Shown here in pieces: positions 16,344 to 24,441 of a DNA stretch of 64,000 bases. Position 1 is the first letter of the stretch. Every line of letters starts with the position of its first letter. A model generated the notes under the pieces. That model was given only the letters and a program-made list of their open reading frames with translations. It ran no database searches and was not told the origin of the DNA. The stretch lies in NCBI RefSeq assembly GCF_040273735.1, contig NZ_JBELZM010000001.1:62001-126000 (forward strand), given 5' to 3'. Source of the DNA: Solibacillus sp040273735. GTDB lineage: Bacteria; Bacillota; Bacilli; Bacillales_A; Planococcaceae. The translations under genes were made by a program, and so were the position numbers.

Positions 16344-17393
16344 ATGGGGAATAAAGGGAAAATAGCATTTGGCCTGTTTCTAATTATATTAATGGGTTTG
16401 TCTTTTTATAGGTTGGATTATTATATTACTAAACCGGGTGGTACATATAATGTAAGCGATTTTTTGGCGATACAAAATGGGGACCAGGACGATGAAGGTT
16501 CATTTTATATGACAACCGTTGCAATGGGGCAGGCAACTCCGTTAACTTATGCGATGGCAGCCTTCGCGAATTATTATGATATTGTAAAATTAACAGATGT
16601 GCGACAAGAGGAAGAAGATGACGAAGAGTATAATGTTCGTCAATTGAAATATATGACGGACTCCCAGTTTAATGCAACGTATGTAGCGTTCAATCGAGCC
16701 GGCCTTGATTATCAAGTGACGTACAAAGGTCTTTATGTATTGAATGTACTTGAAGATGGTGCGGCAGACGGACATTTAAAGCCGGGAGATGAAATTGTGG
16801 AAGTGGATAATGAGCGTATTGATAGTTTGGAGACGTTTCTTACTCTCATTACACCGAAAGTAAAGGGAGATAAGATTAATCTAGTTGTAAAACGTGATGG
16901 AAAACTTATTGACGAAACGTTGGAGATTAAAGAAATACCAGGTTCTGAAGGGCGTATTGGTATCGGTATTACCTATTCAGAAAGCAAATCAATCAAAACC
17001 GATCCGAAAGTGACCGTCAAAACAGAAGATATTGGCGGACCATCAGCCGGATTAATGTTTACACTAGAGCTGTTAAATCAGCTGATCGATGAAGATTTAA
17101 CAAAAGGCTATGAAATTGCAGGTACCGGTGAAATGCTGGAGGATGGAACGGTAGGTCGAATTGGCGGTATTGAGAAGAAAATTGTTTCTGCGGATAAAGA
17201 AGGTGTTGATATTTTCTTTGCACCTGATGATGAAATAACAAAAGAAATGCTTGAGTATAACCCAAGCATTACTTCAAATTATGAGGTGGCAGCTCAAACA
17301 GCAAAAGCCATTAATTCCGACATGAAAGTCATTCCTGTTAAAACAATTGATGATGCCCTGAATTATTTAAACCAACTACAACCGAAAAATTAA
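16344..17393 (+). CDS. sepM: Membrane-anchored PDZ/Lon-type serine protease SepM (YlbL)
   Basis: 349 residues: one N-terminal transmembrane segment (7-24), a PDZ domain (about 125-200) that recognises substrate ends, and a C-terminal Lon-type protease domain with the serine in GGPSAG (Ser234) and the general-base lysine in GGIEKK (Lys278 or Lys279). The active domain faces outside. B. subtilis YlbL processes cell-surface or damage-response membrane proteins, and streptococcal SepM trims a competence peptide; the substrate here is unknown. GAGGAG precedes ATG 16344. Its stop overlaps the tmcAL stop on the other strand. Confidence 0.93.
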   Translation: MGNKGKIAFGLFLIILMGLSFYRLDYYITKPGGTYNVSDFLAIQNGDQDDEGSFYMTTVAMGQATPLTYAMAAFANYYDIVKLTDVRQEEEDDEEYNVRQLKYMTDSQFNATYVAFNRAGLDYQVTYKGLYVLNVLEDGAADGHLKPGDEIVEVDNERIDSLETFLTLITPKVKGDKINLVVKRDGKLIDETLEIKEIPGSEGRIGIGITYSESKSIKTDPKVTVKTEDIGGPSAGLMFTLELLNQLIDEDLTKGYEIAGTGEMLEDGTVGRIGGIEKKIVSADKEGVDIFFAPDDEITKEMLEYNPSITSNYEVAAQTAKAINSDMKVIPVKTIDDALNYLNQLQPKN

Positions 17394-18598
17394 TAGCGAA
17401 TAGGCGGAGTCTTATAATCTTCGTCTATTTTTTTATTTGAAAATTGCTGTATGCCTAATTGGTACATTTGGGTAGCGTGCAGGTCGATGGCCAATATAGG
17501 ATCAATGACAGCTGCAACTCGGCTGATGAGCGGCAGCGAAAGGGACTTTTTAATACTTGAAATATATTGCTGTCCAGAAGGTGTCATGCCCAATATTCGA
17601 ATATATGTAGGGCTTGAATAAGCATGTAACTGCTCTTTCGTGACCCCGGTATAAATATGTGTCAGCATTCGCTGGAGTCTTGTCCATGTATAACGCTTCG
17701 ATTTTAACGCATTCATGAACTCCTCAAAGTTTGAACTCGTTCTTGCATATTTAATAAGTGAGTTTTCAAGTCCTTCAGATACGTCTGCATACTGTTTTAA
17801 CTGCTGTGGCGTATGTCTTAAAATGGCATACTGCAAAAGTGGCCAAAAGCTTTCCCAGCTTGCAAAACGCCCATGTTCTGCCTGCCAGTGTCCAAGTTGA
17901 TCAATACTTGGCCCGGGTAAATATTGTGTAACCTGCTCGAGAGACTTACCGCTGAACAATGCCTGACGAATCCCGGTAGCGCTTGCGATTTCGCTGTCTG
18001 TATCGATCGCATCATGATATCCTGCAGCGATTCGCTGAATGGTAGCAGGTCTCATAACTGTCTGTAGCTGCTCAATTGCTTCGACGTAATGGAAGCCTAG
18101 TATATTATTTGGTTGCCCTAAATCAATGTATGCATTCGGGGAAAGTTGTTTAAGCTGTTCATATGCCGTAAAAAGAGCTTGCGGGTAGCTTTTGCCTTGC
18201 TGAATTGTTTCTTTAATAATGGAGTTATAGAGTGTTCGGTTGCTTTCAATTAAGTGATAAGTGTTGAGAAACGGCGTGATGCTTCCTTGTTCGCTCCCAA
18301 ATGCTAATGTCGTACATTGCATTGCTTCCAATAGTTGTACAGCACCAGAAGCAAAACCAGTTGCCTGAGCGGTGCTGAAAATATAAGGAAGTTCAATTAC
18401 GACGTCAACTCCGCTTGCGAGTGCCATCTTCGTCCGGTACCATTTGTCGACGAGTGCGGGCTCTCCTCGCTGTAAAAATTGACCGCTCATAACAGCAACC
18501 GCAACATCACTGTTCGTTGTGCGCTTTGCTTCGTTTACGTGATGCAGATGGCCATTGTGAAATGGATTATATTCAACAACTATACCGACGGCTTGCAT
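17390..18598 (-). CDS. tmcAL: tRNA(Met) cytidine acetate ligase TmcAL (YlbM)
   Basis: 402 residues. Uses acetate and ATP to make N4-acetylcytidine at the wobble position of elongator tRNA(Met). The nucleotidyltransferase motif is at the start (EYNPFHNGH, His14-His17), followed by the family stretches VMSGQFLQRGEPA and KWYRTKMAL. The frame runs to 18640, but AGGGGG about six bases before ATG 18598 sets the start. It converges on sepM with a four-base overlap of the two stop codons, and it is divergent from ylbN. Confidence 0.94.
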   Translation of the reverse strand: MQAVGIVVEYNPFHNGHLHHVNEAKRTTNSDVAVAVMSGQFLQRGEPALVDKWYRTKMALASGVDVVIELPYIFSTAQATGFASGAVQLLEAMQCTTLAFGSEQGSITPFLNTYHLIESNRTLYNSIIKETIQQGKSYPQALFTAYEQLKQLSPNAYIDLGQPNNILGFHYVEAIEQLQTVMRPATIQRIAAGYHDAIDTDSEIASATGIRQALFSGKSLEQVTQYLPGPSIDQLGHWQAEHGRFASWESFWPLLQYAILRHTPQQLKQYADVSEGLENSLIKYARTSSNFEEFMNALKSKRYTWTRLQRMLTHIYTGVTKEQLHAYSSPTYIRILGMTPSGQQYISSIKKSLSLPLISRVAAVIDPILAIDLHATQMYQLGIQQFSNKKIDEDYKTPPIRY

Positions 18599-18724
18599 AA
18601 ACTTCCCCCTTACGCTAAAATAGTTTTTTGTTCGCATCAATACGTTCGAAATGAATGTATCTTAGCAATATGTTAGAATTAATTTGATTATAAGCACGTT
18701 TTGTAATAGTGACAAGAAATTATC

Positions 18725-18753
18725 TTGACATCTTTTTTTATGGGCTATATAAT
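18725..18753 (+). promoter_or_regulatory. Consensus sigma-A promoter of ylbN-rpmF
   Basis: TTGACA (18725-18730), exactly 17 bases, then TATAAT (18748-18753): a full consensus promoter 30 bases before ylbN. Such strength suits a ribosomal-protein transcript. Confidence 0.9.
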
Positions 18754-18782
18754 AAACAGTGTTGTCTCGAGGTGATTAACGA

Positions 18783-19316
18783 ATGAAATGGTCAATTCAT
18801 CAATTATCAAAGTTTCGAAAAGACGGAATGCCGATTGATACAGTTGTTCAGTTGGATGAAGTAAAAAATCGTAACACCGATATACGTAACGTTTCACCCG
18901 TTCATGTAAAAGGGCTTTGTACTTTTGGTGCATCGCAAATGACTTGTCAATTAACGATTAGCACTACATTAACGCTTCCATGTGCACGCACATGGGAAGA
19001 TGTTGAATATCCTGTGAACATCGAAACAGTAGAAGTTTTCAGCTGGGTCGATGAAGAAAATCGCGGGGATGTTGAGGGCGATATCCATTATGTTGATGGA
19101 GACGTTGTTGATATGAAACCAGTCCTGGAGGAATTAATTCTTCTTGAAGTGCCGATGCAAGTATTCAAAGAGGATACCGAAGGACAAGTGCAAGGCGGTA
19201 AAGGCTGGAACTATTCAACGGATGAAGATGTAGAAAAAGCTAAGGAAGTTGACGAACCAAAATTGGATCCAAGACTGGCTGCTTTAGCTAAGTATTTTGA
19301 TCAAACAGATGAATAA
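18783..19316 (+). CDS. ylbN: YceD family protein (DUF177)
   Basis: 177-residue acidic cytoplasmic protein of the DUF177/YceD family, almost always encoded just before rpmF and linked to ribosomal large-subunit or rRNA metabolism; the precise role is not settled. Two conserved blocks are visible: CARTWEDVEYP (about residues 67-77) and the C-terminal DPRLAALAKYF. GAGGTGA before ATG 18783 is the ribosome site. It shares the strong upstream promoter with rpmF. Confidence 0.9.
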   Translation: MKWSIHQLSKFRKDGMPIDTVVQLDEVKNRNTDIRNVSPVHVKGLCTFGASQMTCQLTISTTLTLPCARTWEDVEYPVNIETVEVFSWVDEENRGDVEGDIHYVDGDVVDMKPVLEELILLEVPMQVFKEDTEGQVQGGKGWNYSTDEDVEKAKEVDEPKLDPRLAALAKYFDQTDE

Positions 19317-19339
19317 ATATCTGTAAGGAGGTGCCATCA

Positions 19340-19513
19340 ATGGCTGTACCATTTAGAAGAACTTCTAAAACTGCAAAAAGAAAGCGTCGTACGCATTTCA
19401 AACTATCTGTACCTGGTATGGTAGCTTGCCCAAACTGTGGAGAAGCTAAACTATCTCACCGTGTTTGCAAAGCTTGCGGACAATACAAAGGTAAAGAAGT
19501 AGTAGCGAAATAA
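19340..19513 (+). CDS. rpmF: Ribosomal protein L32
   Basis: 57-residue large-subunit protein. It is the zinc-binding (C+) form, with CPNC and CKAC pairs. The basic N-terminus FRRTSKTAKRKRRTH is typical. AAGGAGGT at 19325-19331 supports ATG 19340 over the in-frame GTG at 19331. It is the last gene of the ylbN-rpmF transcript. A zinc-free paralogue may exist elsewhere, as in B. subtilis for several ribosomal proteins, but is not visible here. Confidence 0.97.
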   Translation: MAVPFRRTSKTAKRKRRTHFKLSVPGMVACPNCGEAKLSHRVCKACGQYKGKEVVAK

Positions 19514-19535
19514 TTCAGTATTTACGCTATATAAA

Positions 19536-19574
19536 GACTAGTTAAGAGACCATGGCTCTTAACTAGTCTTTTTT
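19536..19574 (+). terminator. Terminator after rpmF
   Basis: A 13-bp perfect stem (GACTAGTTAAGAG with its complement) with a 7-base loop is followed by a T-run. Confidence 0.92.
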
Positions 19575-19668
19575 CTGTTTTTGCATAGAACCATTGTCAA
19601 AACATTAGCGCTCAACTATTATTAGAATAGTTTGATATATCGAAATAATTACTAAAGGGGATGGGCAA

Positions 19669-20433
19669 GTGGATTACTTAATTCAGAATGAAGATGGGAT
19701 TCTAACATTTACGATTAATCGAGAAGATAAAAGAAATGCTATAAACTACGCGGTGATGGATGGTTTAAAGGAAGTTATTACATACATAAAAGAACATAAT
19801 GGTGTGCGCTTCTTAGTTATAACAGGTGCCGGGGAAAAGTCATTTTGCTCGGGCGGGGACTTGTCGGAGTTTCATAGCTTGGAAACAGAAGAAGAAGCGT
19901 TTGGCATGCTGGGTAAAATGGGGAATATTTTATATGATTTAGCAACATTGCCTGTACCGACAATTGCTTTAATAAACGGAACTGCTGTTGGAGGAGGTTG
20001 TGAAATTGCGACAGCTTGCGATTTCCGCCTGATTTCCTCACATGCAAAAGCCGGCTTCATCCAAGGGACGCTTGCGATTACGTCTGGATGGGGTGGAGGA
20101 ACATATTTGTTTGAGCGTGGACTGCGCCATGACCGTGCATTAAAAATGCTGGTAGACGCAAAACCATATGACGCGCAAACGTTATATGAGATTGGTTGGG
20201 CGATGCGTGTGTATATTGAAGGGACGAAAGAGCAGGCTCTTGCAGAATTTATTGAGCATATGGCTAAGATTCGTCCATCTGTCCATCAGGCATATAAAGA
20301 AATAGAATTAAGAAAATGGCGTGAGCGCAACATGTACGAGCGAGTGATGGAAGAAATCAGACTATGTGCAAAGCTGTGGGAATCCGAAGCCCACCACAAA
20401 GCTGTGCAGAACTTCCTCGAGAAGAAAAAATAA
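19669..20433 (+). CDS. Crotonase-fold enzyme (enoyl-CoA hydratase/isomerase family)
   Basis: 254 residues. The crotonase fold is shown by the oxyanion-hole stretches SGGDLSEF and NGTAVGGGCEIA. Of the two glutamates used by classical hydratases, the first (CEIA, rat Glu144 position) is present, but the second (QPE, Glu164 position) is Gln (GFIQGTLAI). A different reaction, such as decarboxylation of a malonyl-type CoA or a thioester hydrolysis, is therefore possible. AAAGGGG is 8 bases before GTG 19669. It stands between rpmF and ylbO, an insertion relative to B. subtilis, and close to a carboxylase pair at 21211-22979. Confidence 0.8.
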   Translation: MDYLIQNEDGILTFTINREDKRNAINYAVMDGLKEVITYIKEHNGVRFLVITGAGEKSFCSGGDLSEFHSLETEEEAFGMLGKMGNILYDLATLPVPTIALINGTAVGGGCEIATACDFRLISSHAKAGFIQGTLAITSGWGGGTYLFERGLRHDRALKMLVDAKPYDAQTLYEIGWAMRVYIEGTKEQALAEFIEHMAKIRPSVHQAYKEIELRKWRERNMYERVMEEIRLCAKLWESEAHHKAVQNFLEKKK

Positions 20434-20500
20434 TCCGTTAGCAGATTGCTTGAGTAATAATCTATATGAAGAACGTTGATTGGAATTGACGAGAAATGGA

Positions 20501-20541
20501 ACGGGTGCTGAAATCGTCAAGTCCTGTGATAACGCATTCGT
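20501..20541 (+). repeat. Dispersed hairpin repeat, copy B
   Basis: Outer arms ACGGGTGC and GCATTCGT pair fully if two G-T pairs are allowed. The inner stem (TCAA/GTGA, one mismatch) presents the same GTCCT loop as the other copies. GGA precedes and GACCAA follows, then a weaker CCA...TGG hairpin. It lies in the 256-base gap after the crotonase gene. Confidence 0.75.
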
Positions 20542-20591
20542 GACCAATATTGTGCTGGACTATAATTCGCACTGAAAATCAACTTCCCCTA

Positions 20592-20627
20592 GTTACGATG
20601 AAAACTATTTTTATCGTAACTTTTTTT
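20592..20627 (+). terminator. Terminator after the crotonase gene and repeat copy B
   Basis: A GTTACGAT/ATCGTAAC stem with a 13-base loop is followed by seven T residues. Copy B thus lies in the 3' part of this transcript. Confidence 0.9.
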
Positions 20628-20689
20628 GTTTTTAAGTCTATTTTGTTCATCATGGCATATAGTAGTAAAAAATATGAGGTGGTGCAACT

Positions 20690-21076
20690 GTGGAGCAAAA
20701 AAGAAGGAAAGATCAATGGACAATTGCAGATGATGAAAAGTTAGCTGAAATTGTGATTCAAACAGTTCAAAACGGACGTACACAATTAGAAGCTTTTGAG
20801 CAGGCAGCACAGGAATTAAACCGGACGAAGCAAGCTTGCGGCTTTCGCTGGAATAAAACATTGCGAGCGCAGTATGGACAGGTTTTGAACAGCGTCAGAA
20901 AGCGCCCGAAGCAATTAATGCGCAGTCACTTAAAATTGGCGTTATCTAGTTTTGAAGAATTGACAGAAGCGTATAACGATCTAGAAATGAAATATTCGGA
21001 ATTGCAGTCAGAATACGACAAAATTACGAAGTGGTTACAACAAGGTGTAACTTTAACGAAAGGGAAACCGAGTTAA
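20690..21076 (+). CDS. ylbO: RsfA-family (Myb/SANT-like) transcription factor YlbO
   Basis: 128 residues. An N-terminal SANT/Myb-like DNA-binding region (WTIADDEKLAEIVI ... CGFRWNKTLRAQY, about residues 9-62) is followed by a coiled coil (about 85-118). RsfA-type proteins modulate sporulation gene expression in Bacillus, and ylbO is the orthologue by position (after rpmF, before panE-like ylbQ). GAGGTGG precedes GTG 20690. Target genes cannot be inferred from this window. Confidence 0.83.
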   Translation: MEQKRRKDQWTIADDEKLAEIVIQTVQNGRTQLEAFEQAAQELNRTKQACGFRWNKTLRAQYGQVLNSVRKRPKQLMRSHLKLALSSFEELTEAYNDLEMKYSELQSEYDKITKWLQQGVTLTKGKPS

Positions 21077-21210
21077 AGAAAACCCAACTATAAATAGAAA
21101 TAAAATAATTTTTCGAGAAAATAATTGTAATTAATTTTAAGGCTACTTACAATAGAAGTAGAAACATAGCGCGAGTAGCGCAAATATCTTCTAACAAGGG
21201 GGCCTTTTGC

Positions 21211-21423
21211 ATGGCAGAAGTAAAAGCACAGATGGCAGGGACAGTATTCGAGGTAAGTGTTAAAGAAGGAGACAGTGTGACAAAAGGGCAAACACTCATC
21301 ATTTTGGAATCGATGAAAATGGAAATCCCGCATGAGGCAGAAGCGGATGGAACAGTAGCAAAAATTACTGTTGCTGAAGGAGATTTTGTTGAAGAGAATG
21401 ATATCTTAGTAGAATTAGCTTAA
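21211..21423 (+). CDS. Biotin carrier (biotinyl-lipoyl) protein
   Basis: 70-residue single-domain biotin attachment protein, with the biotinylated lysine in ESMKM (Lys36). It resembles stand-alone carriers such as B. subtilis YngHB. It would carry carboxyl groups from a biotin carboxylase to the carboxyltransferase encoded 17 bases downstream. AAGGGGG precedes ATG 21211. No biotin carboxylase gene lies in this window, so the carrier must be charged by a subunit encoded elsewhere. Confidence 0.9.
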   Translation: MAEVKAQMAGTVFEVSVKEGDSVTKGQTLIILESMKMEIPHEAEADGTVAKITVAEGDFVEENDILVELA

Positions 21424-21440
21424 GTGATGGAGGGAAGATA

Positions 21441-22979
21441 ATGACACAGCCTACTTATAACGAACACTTACAGCATAAAACAGAAAAAATATACGCAGGC
21501 GGGCAACCTAAATATCACGAAAAGTTAAAAGAAACGAATAAACTTTTTGTCCGGGATCGCTTGAAGCAATTATTTGATGATGGAATTTATGAGGAAGATG
21601 CCCGATTTGCAAATTGTGAGGCCGGAGATTTGCCTGCGGATGGAGTTGTAACAGCTATTGGGCAAATTGATGGGCAAACCGTTTGCGTTATGGCAAATGA
21701 CTCTACTATCAAAGCTGGGTCATGGGGTTCACGAACAGTTGAAAAAATAATCCGTATTCAAGAAACTGCGGAAAAGATGCAAGTACCAATGCTTTACTTA
21801 GTCGATTCTGCAGGGGCCCGTATAACAGATCAGCTTGAAATGTTCCCTGGGCGACGCGGGGCAGGCCGTATTTTCCATAATCAAGTACGTATGAGCGGAA
21901 TGATTCCTCAAATATGTATTTTATTCGGCCCATCTGCTGCAGGAGGAGCCTATATTCCGGCCTTTTGTGACATCGTTATAATGGTGGACGGAAATGCTTC
22001 AATGTACTTAGGATCACCGAGAATGGCTGAAAAAGTAATCGGCGAAAAAGTTTCGCTCGAAGAAATGGGCGGAGCGCGTATGCACTGTACCGTTAGCGGC
22101 TGTGGAGATGTGTTGGCTGCGAACGAAGAAGAGGCAATCCGTGAAGCGAGGCGTTATATCAGTTATTTTCCTGCAAACTTTGCAGAATTCCCTCCGATTG
22201 ATGAAACGAAGGTACCTAAAAGCGGGAGAACACTGGAAGAGATTATTCCTGAAAATCAAAATGCGCCATTTGATATGTATGAATGTATCGAACAGCTGAT
22301 TGATGAAGACAGCTTCTTTGAAATTAAAAAGCTTTTTGCTTCTGAACTGATAACTGGGCTAGCGCGCATCGATGGGCAAGTTGTAGGGATTATCGCCAAT
22401 CAGCCGAAGGTAAAAGGCGGCGTATTGTTTATCGATTCTGCCGATAAAGCGGCGAAGTTCATAACGCTTTGTGATGCATTCTCCATTCCGCTGCTATTTT
22501 TAGCAGATGTACCGGGCTTTATGATCGGTACAAAAGTAGAAAAGGCGGGAATTATTCGACATGGAGCAAAATTTATATCGGCGATGAGTTCAGCGACAGT
22601 ACCAAAAATCTCGGTTATCGTTCGTAAAGCGTATGGAGCTGGCCTTTATGCGATGTGCGGACCGGCATTTGAACCGGATGCAGTAATTGCTTTACCAACT
22701 GCCCAAATAGCGGTAATGGGTCCTGAAGCGGCTGTAAATGCTGTTTATTCAAATAAAATCGAGGCGATTGAAGATCCGAAAGAGCGAATCCAGTTTGTGA
22801 AACAAAAAATTGAAGAATACAAGGAAGAAATCGATTTATACAAATTAGCTTCCGAGATGGTAATTGATGATATTGTCGCACCAAATCAACTGCGACATAC
22901 ATTAATTCAACGCTTTAATTACTATAATTCGAAACAAATTGTTTTACCATATCGAAAACATCCGGTATATCCAGTATAA
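21441..22979 (+). CDS. Acyl-CoA carboxylase, carboxyltransferase (beta) subunit
   Basis: 512-residue fused carboxyltransferase similar to B. subtilis YngE and to methylcrotonoyl/propionyl-CoA carboxylase beta chains. Crotonase-like N and C halves are visible: DSAGARITDQLEMFPGRRGA with GPSAAGGAYIPAF, and ADVPGFMIGTKVE with AYGAGLYAMCG. The FPGRRGAGRIFHNQ stretch looks closer to methylcrotonoyl-type than to propionyl-type enzymes, but the substrate is not certain. GGAGGG precedes ATG 21461-type context at the gene start (ATG 21441). It forms a two-gene unit with the biotin carrier; a terminator follows. Confidence 0.9.
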   Translation: MTQPTYNEHLQHKTEKIYAGGQPKYHEKLKETNKLFVRDRLKQLFDDGIYEEDARFANCEAGDLPADGVVTAIGQIDGQTVCVMANDSTIKAGSWGSRTVEKIIRIQETAEKMQVPMLYLVDSAGARITDQLEMFPGRRGAGRIFHNQVRMSGMIPQICILFGPSAAGGAYIPAFCDIVIMVDGNASMYLGSPRMAEKVIGEKVSLEEMGGARMHCTVSGCGDVLAANEEEAIREARRYISYFPANFAEFPPIDETKVPKSGRTLEEIIPENQNAPFDMYECIEQLIDEDSFFEIKKLFASELITGLARIDGQVVGIIANQPKVKGGVLFIDSADKAAKFITLCDAFSIPLLFLADVPGFMIGTKVEKAGIIRHGAKFISAMSSATVPKISVIVRKAYGAGLYAMCGPAFEPDAVIALPTAQIAVMGPEAAVNAVYSNKIEAIEDPKERIQFVKQKIEEYKEEIDLYKLASEMVIDDIVAPNQLRHTLIQRFNYYNSKQIVLPYRKHPVYPV

Positions 22980-22991
22980 TAAATTTAGCTA

Positions 22992-23020
22992 AAGGTCTGT
23001 CTTGAAGGCAGACCTTTTTA
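22992..23020 (+). terminator. Terminator after the carboxyltransferase gene
   Basis: An AAGGTCTG/CAGACCTT stem with a 9-base loop is followed by five T residues. Confidence 0.88.
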
Positions 23021-23048
23021 ATTCGAAATAAATTTGAGGTATAATATA

Positions 23049-23942
23049 ATGCGAATTGAAATCATTGGTGCAGGTGCAGTTGGTTTATTAGTAGCAAGCT
23101 ATTTTGCTGAAAAGAATATGGATGTGTACATTGTCGGGAAACCTGCGGAGAGAACTGTATTTAAGGACATCCAGATTGCTAGGACGAACTTGAATCAATC
23201 TGTTACGACCGTCAACGTTAAGTATATTTCTGCACTTACCAATAAAGCGAATTTAATCATTGTAGCTGTAAAATATGGACAACTTCATGAAGTGTATGCA
23301 AGTATGGAGCATGTAAACGAATCTATTCCATTATTATTTTTGCAGAATGGTTTAGCACATTATGAGGAAGTACTTGCATTAAGTAAAGCCCATATTGCAT
23401 TTAGCTCGATTCAATTCGGGGCTCTTAAACTGTCACAGTATCATGTCGCCCATAAAGGGGAAGGTGTGATGAAAGTTGCTGTAGCAAAAGGGGATCACAG
23501 CAAGTTTGATTTCCTAAACGAACTTTCATCGTCCGGTCTGCCGATTGTATTTGAAGAGGATGCAGAAATGATGCTGATGGAGAAAGCGCTGCTGAATTGT
23601 TTTATCAATCCGTTAACCGCGATTTTGCAAGTGAAAAATGGACAGCTAATTACACAGAGCTATACATTGCAATTATTGAATAATTTATATAACGAACTCA
23701 TAACGGCATTTCCGCAGTTTAAAGAATCGTTTCGGTTTGAACAAGTTATTGCACTTTGTGAAAGAACAGCAGGAAATACATCGTCTATGCTGGCGGATCG
23801 TCTCGCAAATCGCAGAACCGAAATTGATACTATAGCGGGAGCGATTTTGAAAAAAGCGGAGCAAAATGAGAAGGAATTACCTGTGTTACAAACACTTTAT
23901 CATCTAGTGAAAGCATTTGAAGAGAGCGGTGAACAACTGTGA
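23049..23942 (+). CDS. Ketopantoate reductase family protein (PanE/ApbA, YlbQ-like)
   Basis: 297 residues. NADPH-dependent 2-dehydropantoate 2-reductase fold: an N-terminal Rossmann motif GAGAVG (about residues 7-12), AVKYGQ with QNG in the middle, and a helical C-terminal domain with the catalytic-type lysine in EKALLNCFINPLTAI. It is expected to form pantoate for coenzyme A. In B. subtilis this position holds ylbQ, one of the panE-type genes. GAGGT at 23036-23040 is 8 bases before ATG 23049; the in-frame TTG 23034 has no ribosome site. Stop overlaps the next gene by four bases. Confidence 0.85.
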   Translation: MRIEIIGAGAVGLLVASYFAEKNMDVYIVGKPAERTVFKDIQIARTNLNQSVTTVNVKYISALTNKANLIIVAVKYGQLHEVYASMEHVNESIPLLFLQNGLAHYEEVLALSKAHIAFSSIQFGALKLSQYHVAHKGEGVMKVAVAKGDHSKFDFLNELSSSGLPIVFEEDAEMMLMEKALLNCFINPLTAILQVKNGQLITQSYTLQLLNNLYNELITAFPQFKESFRFEQVIALCERTAGNTSSMLADRLANRRTEIDTIAGAILKKAEQNEKELPVLQTLYHLVKAFEESGEQL

Positions 23943-24334
23943 TATTATTTTTTCAATATTTGGTGGCAACAATTATTGTATGTCCAATTATTGCTTTTAT
24001 CACTGTGCTGCTCATATGCCGTAAGCTTCGAATAAAAAAACATAAGGCGATTGGCTTGGCGGCGGATATTACAACATTTCTTTTGTTTTTTTCAATACCA
24101 ATTGCGTTACAAGGACTATGGAATATTGGTATATTAATGCCGATGCTAATTGTCGTACTCGTAATTGCGATTGTTTTTACATATGTTGATTGGCGAACGA
24201 AAAAAGAAATTGAAGTAAAGCCATTACTGAAAAAAGTTTGGCGCTTTTACTTTTTATTGTTCAGCATCACTTATTTTATAATTTGGATCGTTGGAATTAC
24301 CCATTCAGTTATGATGTTTATGATGGCTGATTAG
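23939..24334 (+). CDS. DUF3397 family membrane protein
   Basis: 131 residues with four predicted transmembrane helices (about 5-26, 41-57, 63-81, 98-125). It matches the DUF3397 family, which Bacillales keep between the panE-like gene and bshC; function unknown. GTG 23939 overlaps the preceding stop (GTGA), so translation is probably coupled. The ribosome site is weak (GAGAGCGGTGAA). Confidence 0.8.
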   Translation: MILFFQYLVATIIVCPIIAFITVLLICRKLRIKKHKAIGLAADITTFLLFFSIPIALQGLWNIGILMPMLIVVLVIAIVFTYVDWRTKKEIEVKPLLKKVWRFYFLLFSITYFIIWIVGITHSVMMFMMAD

Positions 24335-24441
24335 GTGGCTAGACTTTTCTTTTCTGTAAACTAGTATCCGGAGAAAAATAAAGCAACGCAGTAATAAAGG
24401 TAATTTCAAAATTGAGTAAAGAGAAGTAGAGGAGAATTTTC

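Noticed and set aside
23034..23049. TATAAT at 23040-23045 as promoter of the PanE-like gene
   Set aside because: No -35 at the right distance, and the ATG follows within 4 bases, so it would give a leaderless mRNA despite a good ribosome site upstream.
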